Made by a program: the position numbers and the translations under genes
From: Oerskovia enterophila
Lineage (GTDB): Bacteria > Actinomycetota > Actinomycetes > Actinomycetales > Cellulomonadaceae
Direction of reading: 5' to 3'
Assembly: GCF_001692445.1 (NCBI RefSeq)
Contig: NZ_MAQA01000010.1
Location: forward strand, 1-64,000
Length of the DNA stretch: 64,000 nt
Notes under the pieces: model-generated
Database searches by the model: none
The model's input: the letters and a program-made list of their open reading frames with translations, nothing else
What the model was told of the DNA's origin: nothing
Part shown: piece by piece, positions 52,963 through 61,830 of the stretch
Layout of the letters: every line of letters begins with the position of its first letter
How positions within the stretch are numbered: position 1 is the stretch's first letter

Positions 52963-54583
52963 CGACACCCCCCTGCCCGCCCCGCCCGTCCTGAGGGCCG
53001 AGGGCATCCTCGACCGCCTCGCAGCACTGCGTGCGGCCGACGCCCCCACGCACGGGGGCCGCGTGCTCTCGTACGTCTACGACCCGGACCTGGCCGAGCT
53101 CGACGCTCTCGCCGGCGACGCGATCCGCGCGGTCCAGCCGCTCAACGCCCTGGACCCCACGACCTTCTCGTCGGTCGCGGTCATGGAGCGCGAGCTCGTG
53201 TCCTTCGCGCGCGACATGCTGCACGGGACGGGCGCGCAGGACGCGAGCGGCGTCGTCGGGACCGTGACGTCCGGCGGGACCGAGAGCTGCCTGCTGGCGG
53301 TCAAGACCGCGCGCGACGCGTTCCTCGCCGCCCAGCCGGCACAGGCCGACGGGTCGCCGCGCACGCTCGCGACGCTCGGCTTCGCGCTGCGCGTCGTCGC
53401 ACCCACGACCGTGCACGCCGCGTTCCACAAGGCCGCGGCCTACCTGGGGCTCGAGCTCGTGCTGGTCCCCGTCGACCCCGCGTCGTGCCGCGCCGACCCG
53501 GCCGCCCTGGCCGAGGCCGTGGGCGACGGACGCGACGTCGCGCTCGTCGTGGTCTCGGCGCCCTCCTACCCGCACGGGGTCGTGGACCCTGTCGAGGAGG
53601 TCGCGGCGGCCGCGAGCGCCCTGGGCGTGCCGGTCCACGTGGACGCGTGCGTGGGCGGCTGGGTCCTGCCCTTCTGGCCCGACGCCGCAGCCCAGGTCCC
53701 GGTCTTCGACTTCCGCGTCCCGGGCGTCACGTCGATCTCGGCCGACGTCCACAAGTACGGGTACGCCCCCAAGGGCACCTCGGTCCTCCTGACACGCGAC
53801 CGCGACCGCCAGCGCCACCAGCTGTTCGCGACGACGCGCTGGCCCGGCTACCCCGTGGTGAACTCGACGATCATGGGCTCCAAGTCGGCGGGGCCGCTCG
53901 CTGCGGCCTGGGCCGTGACGCAGGCGCTCGGCGTGCCCGGCTACCAGGCCGTGACGGCCCGCTGCGCGGGAGCCACGTCCGCCCTGCACGAGGTGCTCGG
54001 GTCGATCGAGGGCCTGCGGGTCGTCGGGCTCCCGGTGGGGCCGCTCGTGGCGGTCGCGACCGACGAGTCCGTCCCTGCCGACCGCCGGATCGACCCGCAC
54101 GTGTGGTCGGACGCGGTGCGCGCGAGCGGGTTCGTGCTCCAGCCCCAGCCGGGCTTCACGCAGCCCGACGGCTCGCGGCTGCCGCACACGACGCACTTCA
54201 CGGTGACCCCGGTGACGGCTGGCGTCGTCGGCGGGCTGGGAGCCGCGCTCCTCGACGCCGCGGAAGCCGTGCGCGGTGTGCCGCGGCCCGACCCCCAGCA
54301 GGTCCTCGCTGGGCTGCTCGCGACCCTCGCCCCGGGCGTCGAACCCACCGACGCGGTCGCCGCGCTCGGGTCGCTCGACTCGGCCACGGCCTGGGAGCTC
54401 GTGCAGCGCACGGTGCTGGGGGGCGCCGACACGCGCGGAGGCGACGCACCCGAGCCCGGCACGGGGCCCATGGCCCCGCTCCTGGCGCTCGTCGAGGCGC
54501 TGCCGCCCGCGGTGAGCGAGCGCCTGCTCGTCGAGCTCATCGCCCGGCTCGCCGAGCCCGTTCCCGGTTCCGCGGAGGACTGA
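52949..54583 (+). CDS. PLP-dependent decarboxylase/lyase (group II, sphingosine-phosphate-lyase-like)
   Basis: A 544-residue fold-type I PLP enzyme. The cofactor lysine is K269 in SISADVHKYGYAPKG, preceded by HVDACVGGW (the PLP-ring aspartate). GTVTSGGTESCLLAVKTARD is the phosphate-binding part. Overall it resembles sphingosine-1-phosphate lyase and its bacterial relatives, which cleave carbon-carbon bonds of phosphoethanolamine-like substrates, although a plain amino-acid decarboxylase cannot be excluded. The C-terminal 110 residues are outside the usual fold. It overlaps the transporter gene by 14 bases. Confidence 0.82.
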   Translation: MSALDDTPLPAPPVLRAEGILDRLAALRAADAPTHGGRVLSYVYDPDLAELDALAGDAIRAVQPLNALDPTTFSSVAVMERELVSFARDMLHGTGAQDASGVVGTVTSGGTESCLLAVKTARDAFLAAQPAQADGSPRTLATLGFALRVVAPTTVHAAFHKAAAYLGLELVLVPVDPASCRADPAALAEAVGDGRDVALVVVSAPSYPHGVVDPVEEVAAAASALGVPVHVDACVGGWVLPFWPDAAAQVPVFDFRVPGVTSISADVHKYGYAPKGTSVLLTRDRDRQRHQLFATTRWPGYPVVNSTIMGSKSAGPLAAAWAVTQALGVPGYQAVTARCAGATSALHEVLGSIEGLRVVGLPVGPLVAVATDESVPADRRIDPHVWSDAVRASGFVLQPQPGFTQPDGSRLPHTTHFTVTPVTAGVVGGLGAALLDAAEAVRGVPRPDPQQVLAGLLATLAPGVEPTDAVAALGSLDSATAWELVQRTVLGGADTRGGDAPEPGTGPMAPLLALVEALPPAVSERLLVELIARLAEPVPGSAED

Positions 54584-54593
54584 GGCCCCGGGC

Positions 54594-54641
54594 GGAGGGG
54601 CGTCGCGGTGCTCGCTCGACGAGACGCCGCGGCGCCCCTCC
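54594..54641 (+). terminator. Terminator after the transporter/decarboxylase operon
   Basis: Arms 54594-54608 and 54627-54641 pair over 15 bases with one G-U pair, beginning 11 bases after the decarboxylase stop. Confidence 0.75.
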
Positions 54642-54703
54642 CGTCGGGGTCCCGTCGCCCGCGGTCCAGCGCACGGGACGGGCGCGGGTGGTAGAACAGT
54701 CGG

Positions 54704-55273
54704 GTGACGGACACCGCGGACTTCCCGCCCGACGACTTCTCCCGTGAGCTCCCCCAGCCGGCCGGGTGGCTGAGCGCCGAGGACCTCGCGGCCGCACGGT
54801 CGCACCTTCCCCTCGTCTACGTCGACGCCATCCCGGTCCGGGTCGACGACTCGGGCGACGTCGTCGCGGTGGGCCTGCTCCTGCGCGTGACGCCCGAGGG
54901 CCAGATGACACGGGCCCTGGTGTCGGGGCGCGTGATGTACCACGAGCGGATCCGCGACGCGCTGCTGCGGCACATCGAGAAGGACCTGGGCCCGGTGGCC
55001 CTCCCCCACGTCCCGGCCTCCCCCCAGCCGTTCACGGTCGCCGAGTACCTCCCGACACCCGGCATCACGGGCTACCACGACCCGCGTCAGCACGCGGTCT
55101 CGCTCGCGTACGTCGTCCCGGTCTCGGGAGACTGCCAGCCCCAGCAGCAGGCGCTCGAGCTGGCGTGGCTCACGCCCGAGCAGGCGTGCAGCGACCAGGT
55201 GCAGCTCGAGATGCACGGTGGGCAGGGCACGCTCCTGCGCCAGGCCATGGCGTACGTCGGCCGGCTCACGTGA
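54704..55273 (+). CDS. NUDIX-like protein of the DUF4916 family
   Basis: A 189-residue protein with the layout of actinobacterial DUF4916/NUDIX-related proteins: WLSAEDLAAARSHLPLVYVDAIPVRVDDSGDVVAVGLLLR, then RALVSGRVMYHERIRDALLRHIEKDLGP, where a degenerate NUDIX box (RxxxEE-like residues missing) would be. Pyrophosphatase activity is therefore doubtful. GTG 54704 follows TAGAAC (54692-54697) by six bases, the leaderless pattern. Its stop overlaps the next start (GTGA). Confidence 0.75.
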   Translation: MTDTADFPPDDFSRELPQPAGWLSAEDLAAARSHLPLVYVDAIPVRVDDSGDVVAVGLLLRVTPEGQMTRALVSGRVMYHERIRDALLRHIEKDLGPVALPHVPASPQPFTVAEYLPTPGITGYHDPRQHAVSLAYVVPVSGDCQPQQQALELAWLTPEQACSDQVQLEMHGGQGTLLRQAMAYVGRLT

Positions 55274-55950
55274 GCACGGCGCGGGTCGCCTCGCCGTCGA
55301 GCACCGGATGGCGAGGCCTGACGGCTGCCCGCTGGTGGCACGGCGTCGTCGCAGCCATGGCGCTCGTCGGCGTCGTCTGGGAGCTCTTCGGCACGCTCGG
55401 GCGCGGGCCGCTCCCGGGCGACACCACCGTGGACCTCGTCGTCCACTTCTTCAGCTACTTCACCATCCTGTCGAACATCCTCGTCGGGGTCACGTGCGCG
55501 CTGCTCCTCGTGGACCCGCTGCGCGACGGGAAGGTGTTCCGCGTCGCGCGGCTCGACGCGCTGCTGTGCATCGCCGTGACCGGGATCGTCTACAACACCG
55601 TGCTCGCGGGGCTCAACGAGCTGAGCGTCGCCGGCTTCTTCACGAACCTCCTCATGCACCAGGCAGGGCCGCTGCTCGCGGTCGTGGGCTGGCTCGTCGT
55701 GGGCCCGCGCCCGCGCATCGACACCGCGACCGTGTGGTGGTCCGTCGTGGCTCCGCTCGCGTGGATCGTCTACATCTTCGTCCAGGGAGCGTTCTCCCGC
55801 TGGTACCCCTACCCGTTCATGGACGTGACCCAGATCGGGTACCCGCAGGCGTTGGTCAACACGGGCATCGTGGCCGTGGTCTTCCTGGGGCTCGCGGCCC
55901 TCCTGGGCTGGATCGACCGGCGCATGGAGCCGGCCCCCGCGCAGGGCTGA
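55270..55950 (+). CDS. Pr6Pr family membrane protein
   Basis: A 226-residue protein with six predicted membrane helices and the typical sequences FFSYFTILSNILVGVTCALLL, VTGIVYNTVLAGL, NLLMHQAGPLLAVVGWL and YPFMDVTQIGYPQALVN. The histidine and the F.Y.T..SN. motif recall the Pr6Pr/FAR-17a-like group, whose function in bacteria is not established. The start GTG 55270 overlaps the preceding stop, so the two genes are coupled. Confidence 0.8.
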   Translation: MSTARVASPSSTGWRGLTAARWWHGVVAAMALVGVVWELFGTLGRGPLPGDTTVDLVVHFFSYFTILSNILVGVTCALLLVDPLRDGKVFRVARLDALLCIAVTGIVYNTVLAGLNELSVAGFFTNLLMHQAGPLLAVVGWLVVGPRPRIDTATVWWSVVAPLAWIVYIFVQGAFSRWYPYPFMDVTQIGYPQALVNTGIVAVVFLGLAALLGWIDRRMEPAPAQG

Positions 55951-56061
55951 CGGCCGCGTCCCGTCGGGCTCGCGAGACGTCCTGATCTTCACCCGCTCGG
56001 CCCGGACCGCTCGTCTCGCGCGCCTGCCGGGGCGGCCCCCTGGCGGCGGTAGCGTGTCGCC

Positions 56062-56916
56062 ATGTCGAAGACGTCGAAGAAGAAGTCGAAGAAGGACAAG
56101 GCCCCGACCCTGTCCCGTGAGGTCTACGAGGCCGAGCTGTTCCGGCTCCAGGCGGAGCTCGTCAAGCTCCAGCAGTGGACGCAGGCCACGGGCGCTCGGG
56201 TCGTGGTGATCTTCGAGGGTCGTGACGCCGCGGGCAAGGGCGGCACGATCAAGCGCATCACGCAGTACCTCAGCCCCCGCGTCGCCCGCATCGCGGCACT
56301 GCCCACGCCCACCGAGCGCGAGCGCTCCGAGTGGTACTACCAGCGCTACATCGCCCACCTGCCGGCGGCGGGCGAGATCGTGCTGTTCGACCGCTCCTGG
56401 TACAACAGGGCAGGCGTCGAGAAGGTCATGGGCTTCTGCACCCCCCAGGAGTACCAGCGCTTCATGCGCCAGACCCCGGTCTTCGAGGAGATGCTCATCG
56501 ACGACGGGATCCTGCTGCGCAAGTACTGGTTCTCGGTCTCGGACGCCGAGCAGCTCAAGCGTTTCCGCTCACGCCTGTCCGACCCGGTGCGTCAGTGGAA
56601 GCTGAGCCCCATGGACCTCGAGTCGATCCACCGCTGGGAGGACTACTCGCGCGCCAAGGACGAGATGATGGTGCACACCGACGTCCCCGAGAGCCCGTGG
56701 TTCGTCGTCGAGTCGGACTCCAAGAAGAACGCCCGGCTCAACATGATCGCCCACCTGCTCTCGACCATCCCGTACGTCGACGTGCCGCACGACAAGGTCG
56801 TGCTGCCCGACCGCCCCCAGGCGTCGAGCAGCTACGTGCGCCCGCCGCGCGAGCTGGCGAACTACGTCCCGGACCACGTGGCCCAGCTCCTGGGCGACCC
56901 CGAGAACGGGTTCTGA
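56062..56916 (+). CDS. ppk2: Polyphosphate kinase 2
   Basis: A 284-residue PPK2 family enzyme using polyphosphate to phosphorylate nucleotides (usually GDP or ADP). The Lys-rich N-terminus is followed by a Walker A loop GRDAAGKGG (53-61) and the lid and Walker B region LFDRSWYNRAGVE, with RFRSRLSDPVRQWKLSPMD later. Its length and single domain match class I PPK2. The ATG follows TAGCGT (56050-56055) by six bases. Confidence 0.95.
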   Translation: MSKTSKKKSKKDKAPTLSREVYEAELFRLQAELVKLQQWTQATGARVVVIFEGRDAAGKGGTIKRITQYLSPRVARIAALPTPTERERSEWYYQRYIAHLPAAGEIVLFDRSWYNRAGVEKVMGFCTPQEYQRFMRQTPVFEEMLIDDGILLRKYWFSVSDAEQLKRFRSRLSDPVRQWKLSPMDLESIHRWEDYSRAKDEMMVHTDVPESPWFVVESDSKKNARLNMIAHLLSTIPYVDVPHDKVVLPDRPQASSSYVRPPRELANYVPDHVAQLLGDPENGF

Positions 56917-56926
56917 GCGGCGCGCT

Positions 56927-58627
56927 CTAGAGCTCGAGCGTGGGCCAGTCCGCGAAGTCCTCGCGCATCCTGCGGTCGTGCGTCGCGACGACCACGGCCG
57001 CAGGCGTGACGCGCAGCGCCTGGGTGAGCTCGTCGACCAGGTCGATCGAGAGGTGGTTGGTCGGCTCGTCGAGCAGCAGGACGTGCGGCACCGCGAGCAG
57101 CGCGCGGGCCAGGTCGAAGCGGCGACGCTGCCCCGCGGACAGCTCGCGCAGCGGGCGGTCCAGGTCTTCCTCGGTCAGCAGCCCGAGGAACGCGACGGGT
57201 ACCAGGTGGTCCGGGTCGAGCGTTCCGGCCGAGAGCAGGTCGAGCGCCTCCTGCGCGTACTCCTCGAAGCCCGTGCGCTCCTCGGCGCCCGGCGGGAGCG
57301 CGGGGCCCTCCTGCGCGACGATCCCGACCCGCACCCCCTCGGCGACGGACCGCGTGCCGCGGTCGAGCCGGACCGTTCCCGCGAGCGCCGCGAGCAGGGT
57401 CGACTTGCCCGACCCGTTCGGCCCGGTGATCAGCAGCCGTCCCGACGGCGGGATCGCGATGCGCGTCCCGGGCAGATCGAGCCGGGCACCGGCGGGTGCT
57501 GCAGCGGTAGCCGGGACGTCGTCGCCGTCGGGACGGCCGCCGGGCTCGCTCTGACGCTCGCGCTGCCCCGCGTCCACGCGCGTGCTGCGCACCTCGAGCA
57601 GCGACAGGTCGGGAGCCCACCCGGGCGACATGGCCAGCAGGTCGGGGAAGCGCAGCTCGAGCGGGGGCACGGGCACCTCGACGGCCTCGGCCTCGAGCTT
57701 CTGCACGAGCCGGTCCGCGGCCTTGACGTGGATGCGCGCGTGCGTCGCACGACGGTGCTTCTGGCTCCCCTTGGCGGGTCGCCACTCGTCGGAGAGCCCC
57801 TCGTACGACGCGTCGAGGCGCTCGGCGAGCTTCTCGGCACGCTTGCGCTCGGCCCGGTAGCGCTGACGCCACCGGTGCAGGGCCTGGTTCTTGGCGAAGC
57901 GGTAGGCGAGGTAGCCCGGCTGCCCGTACAGGACGGGCTTGCCGTCCATCGCGGGGTCGAGGTCGAGGATCTCGGTCGCGACGTCGTCGAGCAGCTGGCG
58001 GTCGTGCGTGACCATGACGATCCCGCCGCCCCACGCCACGATCTCGCCCGTGAGGAAGTCGATGCCGCTCGTGTCGAGGTGGTTGGTCGGCTCGTCGAGC
58101 AGGAGCAGGTCGCTGCGCTCGGCCAGGCGGCACGCGAGGCGCACGCGGTAGCGCTCGCCGACCGAGAGCGTCAGGAGCTCGCGGTGCGGGTCGCGGCACG
58201 CGCCCAGCCGGGACAGCGCGACCTCGACGCGACGGTCGGCGTCCCACACGGCCAGGTGCTCGGCGCGGGCCAGGACGTCCGAGAGCTCGGCGAGGCTGCC
58301 GTGCTCGTGGTCGAAGTCGCGCGTCACGGCGTCGAGCTCCGCTCCCACGGCGCGCACGGTCGCGAGGCTGTCGCGGACCAGGTCGCCCACGGTCTGACCG
58401 GGCAGCGGGACGAGCTCCTGCTCGACGACGGCGAGCGAGCCCTGGCGGCGCACGTCACCTCCGCCGGGCGGCAGCGTCCCGGCCAGGACGCCCAGGAGCG
58501 TCGACTTCCCGCTGCCGTTCTCACCGACCACGCCGAGGCGCGTGCCGGGGGCGACGCGCAGGGAGACGCCCGAGAGGACGGGGCGTCCGGGGTAGGAGAA
58601 GGAGAGGTCGTCGACAGCCAGGTGCAC
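56927..58627 (-). CDS. ABC-F family ATPase
   Basis: A 566-residue soluble protein with two ATPase domains and no membrane part. Domain 1 has GENGSGKS (35-42), a slightly altered signature LSVGERYR and LLLLDEPTNHLD. Domain 2 has GPNGSGKST, LSAGQRRRFDL and LLLLDEPTNHLS. The interdomain linker (about residues 240-340) is helical and basic (YRAERKRAEKLAERLDASYEGLSDEW). ABC-F proteins act on ribosomes in translation; antibiotic-resistance members (Vga/TlrC types) share this layout, but I cannot decide between resistance and housekeeping. GTG 58627 follows TAGGGT by six bases. Confidence 0.88.
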   Translation of the reverse strand: MHLAVDDLSFSYPGRPVLSGVSLRVAPGTRLGVVGENGSGKSTLLGVLAGTLPPGGGDVRRQGSLAVVEQELVPLPGQTVGDLVRDSLATVRAVGAELDAVTRDFDHEHGSLAELSDVLARAEHLAVWDADRRVEVALSRLGACRDPHRELLTLSVGERYRVRLACRLAERSDLLLLDEPTNHLDTSGIDFLTGEIVAWGGGIVMVTHDRQLLDDVATEILDLDPAMDGKPVLYGQPGYLAYRFAKNQALHRWRQRYRAERKRAEKLAERLDASYEGLSDEWRPAKGSQKHRRATHARIHVKAADRLVQKLEAEAVEVPVPPLELRFPDLLAMSPGWAPDLSLLEVRSTRVDAGQRERQSEPGGRPDGDDVPATAAAPAGARLDLPGTRIAIPPSGRLLITGPNGSGKSTLLAALAGTVRLDRGTRSVAEGVRVGIVAQEGPALPPGAEERTGFEEYAQEALDLLSAGTLDPDHLVPVAFLGLLTEEDLDRPLRELSAGQRRRFDLARALLAVPHVLLLDEPTNHLSIDLVDELTQALRVTPAAVVVATHDRRMREDFADWPTLEL

Positions 58628-58772
58628 GGGTCAACCCTAGAGGGAGCCGACGGGCGAGCGCGCACTTGCCTCCAGCCTGGCCTTCGTCCCGGCCGTGGAC
58701 GTGGCCCGCGCGACAGCGGGCAGGGCGCCGCGGGGAGCCAGGAGAGGGTGGTGCTCCGGTAGCGTCGTGGCC

Positions 58773-59189
58773 ATGACCTCGACGCCTGCCACCGCCCCGA
58801 ACCCGACCCGCCCGACCGTCCGGACGGGCGTCGTCGCCCTGGCCGTCGTGCTCGACGTCGTCGCGGTCCTCGCGTTCGCGGCGGGAGGCCGGGCGACGCA
58901 CTCCGCGGACAGCCCGCTGACCGCGGTCCTGTCGATCGCCTGGCCGTTCCTCGTAGGCCTCGCCGCGGGCTGGGTCCTGCTGCGCGCGTGGCGCCGGCCG
59001 TTCGCGGCCTGGCCGACGGGCCTCGTGCTGTGGGTCACGACGTGGGTCGTGGGGATGGCGCTGCGCTGGGCCACGGGCGAAGGGCTGGCGACCGCGTTCC
59101 TCGTGGTGTCGGCAGCGTTCCTGCTCGCGACGCTCGTGGGCTGGCGGCTCGTCGCGCTCCTGGTGGTCACGCTGCGCGGGCGCCGGTAG
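58773..59189 (+). CDS. DUF3054 membrane protein
   Basis: A 138-residue protein with four membrane helices (TGVVALAVVLDVVAVLAFAAGG; LSIAWPFLVGLAAGWVLL; GLVLWVTTWVVGMALRW; TAFLVVSAAFLLATLVGW). The RATH and W..G...R pattern is that of DUF3054, a common actinobacterial family of unknown role. ATG 58773 follows TAGCGT (58760-58765) by seven bases and is preferred over an earlier frame opening at 58695. Confidence 0.85.
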   Translation: MTSTPATAPNPTRPTVRTGVVALAVVLDVVAVLAFAAGGRATHSADSPLTAVLSIAWPFLVGLAAGWVLLRAWRRPFAAWPTGLVLWVTTWVVGMALRWATGEGLATAFLVVSAAFLLATLVGWRLVALLVVTLRGRR

Positions 59190-59490
59190 GGCCGTACGTC
59201 TCGTGACCTGGGGCGCCCGCTGCGCGGGGGCAGGCAGCCCGTCTCGTGACCGGGCACCGCTCGATGCCCTGCACCCCCTGGTGCCGAGAACGCGGTGGAG
59301 ATCGTTCTGCCCGGTCTGGCGGCCGCAACATCGTGGTCGAGCGCACGGAACGTCGTTCTCGACGTGCGGCTCGACGTCCGAGCGAGCGCGATCCGGAGGT
59401 CACGCTCGCTCGGACGCTCGTCGCCGATCCGACCTGTGGCCCGGCGACCGGGGCACCCCGGCGACCAGGCAGGCCATCGCCACGCGCAGC
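59190..59490. other. Intergenic region between DUF3054 and rdgB
   Basis: Apart from the hairpin at 59375-59416, these 301 bases between two convergent genes show no gene or RNA that I recognise. Confidence 0.4.
59375..59416 (-). terminator. Terminator of the murI-rph-rdgB operon
   Basis: A perfect 14-bp stem (59375-59388 with 59403-59416) with a 14-base loop lies 75 bases after the rdgB stop. Confidence 0.65.
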
Positions 59491-60180
59491 TCAGGCGAGC
59501 GGCTGGACCTGGACCTGGACCTCGTCGACGGCCGTCCCCGTGAGCACCGCGACGACCTGCGGCGCGAGAGCGCGGAACGCCTTGCCGCGGTGGCTGATCG
59601 CGTTCTTCTCCGCGGCCGACAGCTCGGCGGCCGAGCGGGTCTCGCCGTCGGGGAGCAGGATCGGGTCGTAGCCGAACCCGCCCTCGCCACGCGGGGCGGT
59701 CAGGAGCGTGCCGCGCATCTCACCGGTGCGCACCCACTCTCCCCCGCCCGGCGTCACGAGCGCGGCCGCGCACACGAAGCCTGCGGCCCGGTGCCCGGCG
59801 GGAACATCACCGAGCTGTGCGAGCAGCAGGTCGAGGTTCGCCTGGTCGTCGCCGTGACGACCGGACCAGCGTGCCGAGAAGATGCCCGGCGCCCCGCCCA
59901 GGACGTCGACCGCGAGCCCCGAGTCGTCCGCCACGGCGGGCAGGCCCGTCGCCGCAGCCAGCGCGCGAGCCTTGATGAGCGCGTTCTCCGCGAACGTCAC
60001 GCCGTCCTCGACGGGCTCCGGCGCTCCGACCTCGCCCGCCGAGACCACGGCCTCGGGCGGCAGGTCCAGGCCCGGCTGGGCCGCGAGGATGGCCCGCAGC
60101 TCGGCGAGCTTGCCCACGTTGTGGGTCGCGAGCACGAGCCGTGCGCCGGCCGGGACGCTCACGCCGGACGCAGCGCTCAC
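59491..60180 (-). CDS. rdgB: XTP/dITP diphosphatase (RdgB/HAM1)
   Basis: A 229-residue house-cleaning pyrophosphatase that removes deaminated purine nucleotides. The motifs are [46 protein letters not shown] (the family's central block), [23 protein letters not shown] and [12 protein letters not shown]. The start GTG 60180 overlaps the rph stop (GTGA). It is the last gene of the conserved murI-MBL-rph-rdgB group. Confidence 0.95.
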   Translation of the reverse strand: MSAASGVSVPAGARLVLATHNVGKLAELRAILAAQPGLDLPPEAVVSAGEVGAPEPVEDGVTFAENALIKARALAAATGLPAVADDSGLAVDVLGGAPGIFSARWSGRHGDDQANLDLLLAQLGDVPAGHRAAGFVCAAALVTPGGGEWVRTGEMRGTLLTAPRGEGGFGYDPILLPDGETRSAAELSAAEKNAISHRGKAFRALAPQVVAVLTGTAVDEVQVQVQPLA

Positions 60181-60935
60181 CGCGACGCCTCGTCGAGCGC
60201 GAGCTGCTGGATGATCGCGAGCTCGGACGTGCCGTGGAGGGCGAGGTCCAGCAGGACGTCGAGCTCGGTGCGGTTGAACGGCGCGTGCTCGGCCGTGCCC
60301 TGCACCTCGACGAAGTCGCCAGAGCCCGTGACCACCACGTTCATGTCGGTGTCCGCGCGCACGTCCTCGACGTAGGGCAGGTCCAGCATGGGCGTGCCGT
60401 CGATGATGCCGACGCTCACGGCCGACACCGAGTCCGTGAGGACCTTCTTGCCGCCCTTGATCGCACCGTGCTTCTTGCCCCAGGTCACGGCGTCCGCGAG
60501 CGCGACGTACGCGCCCGTGATGGCCGCGGTGCGCGTGCCGCCGTCGGCCTGCAGGACGTCGCAGTCGAGCACGATCGTGTTCTCGCCGAGCGCCGAGACG
60601 TCGATCACGGCGCGCAGCGACCGGCCGATGAGGCGCGAGATCTCGTGCGTGCGCCCGCCGATGCGGCCCTTGACCGACTCGCGGTCGCTGCGGGTGCTGG
60701 TCGCGCGCGGGAGCATCGAGTACTCGGCCGTGACCCAGCCCTGACCCGAGCCCTTGCGCCAGCGCGGCACGCCCTCGGTGAACGAGGCCGCGCACAGCAC
60801 GCGCGTGCGGCCGAACTCGACGAGCACGCTGCCCTCGGCGGCGTCGAGCCAGTTCCGGGTGATCGTGACGGGACGGAGCTCGTCGGGCGCGCGGCCGTCC
60901 GCGCGGACGGTCTGGGAGGTGGAGGCTGAAGTCAT
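60177..60935 (-). CDS. rph: Ribonuclease PH
   Basis: A 252-residue phosphorolytic 3'-5' exoribonuclease trimming tRNA precursors: [46 protein letters not shown] and [19 protein letters not shown], with the phosphate-binding GGTRTA. ATG 60935 follows TAGGCT (minus 60947-60942) by six bases, so it has a promoter of its own in addition to read-through from the MBL gene, which ends 20 bases upstream. Confidence 0.97.
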   Translation of the reverse strand: MTSASTSQTVRADGRAPDELRPVTITRNWLDAAEGSVLVEFGRTRVLCAASFTEGVPRWRKGSGQGWVTAEYSMLPRATSTRSDRESVKGRIGGRTHEISRLIGRSLRAVIDVSALGENTIVLDCDVLQADGGTRTAAITGAYVALADAVTWGKKHGAIKGGKKVLTDSVSAVSVGIIDGTPMLDLPYVEDVRADTDMNVVVTGSGDFVEVQGTAEHAPFNRTELDVLLDLALHGTSELAIIQQLALDEASR

Positions 60936-60954
60936 GGAGCCAGCCTATCCGGGC

Positions 60955-61830
60955 TCAGAGCGTGAAGACCCGGCCCGTCGCGGCGAGGTCGACCGGCCCC
61001 GCGTAGACCGCGGTGGCCTCGTCGCGCGCGGCCCGCTTGTCGTTCCACGCGGGCAGGTGGGTGAGGACCAGGCGCTTGGCGCCCGCCGCCGTGGCGACCT
61101 CGCCCGCCCGCCGTCCCGTGAGGTGGATACCGCGGTCGACCGCGTCGTCGCGTCCCTCGTGGAACGCGGCCTCCGCCAGGAGCAGGTCGGCGCCACGGGC
61201 CAGCTCGACCACGCCGTCGCAGACGTCGGTGTCGCCCGTGTACGCGAGCGTGACCCGCTCCCCGGGGGCCAGGCTCGAGGGCCCGGTCACGCGCACGCCG
61301 TAGGCCTCGACCGGGTGGAACACGCGGAACGGCTCGATCTCGAGCGGGCCGACACTGACGACCTGCCCCGGGACCCACGCCCGGAAGTCGAACTGGGACT
61401 CGAGAGACTCCCCCGCCTCCAGGCCGTAGGTCGCCCCGATCCGCTCGGCCGTGTTCGAGGGGCCCCACACGGGCAGCGTGCCCGCCGTGGCCTGGTCGGC
61501 GGACCCACCAGGGGCGCCGGAGGCCGCGGCCGCTCCCGTGCCCGAGGCGGCCGCCGCCGTGAGCCGGTCCGGGTGGTACTTGAGGTACACGTAGAGCCCG
61601 CACACGTCCACGAAGTGGTCGGGGTGCAGGTGGGACAGGCCGATCGCGTCGAGCCGGCGCGGGTCGAGGATCCCCTGGAGCGCACCGAGCGCGCCGTTGC
61701 CCATGTCCAGCAGGAGGTTCCACTCCCGCCCGTCCGGCGAGTCCGCGGCGGGCACCTGGACCAGGTAGGAGGACGCAGGAGAGTCGGGGCCGGCGAACGA
61801 GCCGGAGCAGCCGACGACGACCAGCCGCAT
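60955..61830 (-). CDS. MBL-fold hydrolase, Rv1339-like (candidate cyclic nucleotide phosphodiesterase)
   Basis: A 291-residue metallo-beta-lactamase-fold protein: [39 protein letters not shown] (the HxHxDH metal motif), LAYTGDTDVCDG and LVLTHLPAW. It matches the gene between murI and rph in mycobacteria (Rv1339), described as an atypical cyclic-AMP phosphodiesterase, although RNase Z-like annotation is common. A 30-residue Ala/Gly-rich insertion (about 90-125) is nonconserved. Its ATG overlaps the murI stop by one base. Confidence 0.88.
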   Translation of the reverse strand: MRLVVVGCSGSFAGPDSPASSYLVQVPAADSPDGREWNLLLDMGNGALGALQGILDPRRLDAIGLSHLHPDHFVDVCGLYVYLKYHPDRLTAAAASGTGAAAASGAPGGSADQATAGTLPVWGPSNTAERIGATYGLEAGESLESQFDFRAWVPGQVVSVGPLEIEPFRVFHPVEAYGVRVTGPSSLAPGERVTLAYTGDTDVCDGVVELARGADLLLAEAAFHEGRDDAVDRGIHLTGRRAGEVATAAGAKRLVLTHLPAWNDKRAARDEATAVYAGPVDLAATGRVFTL

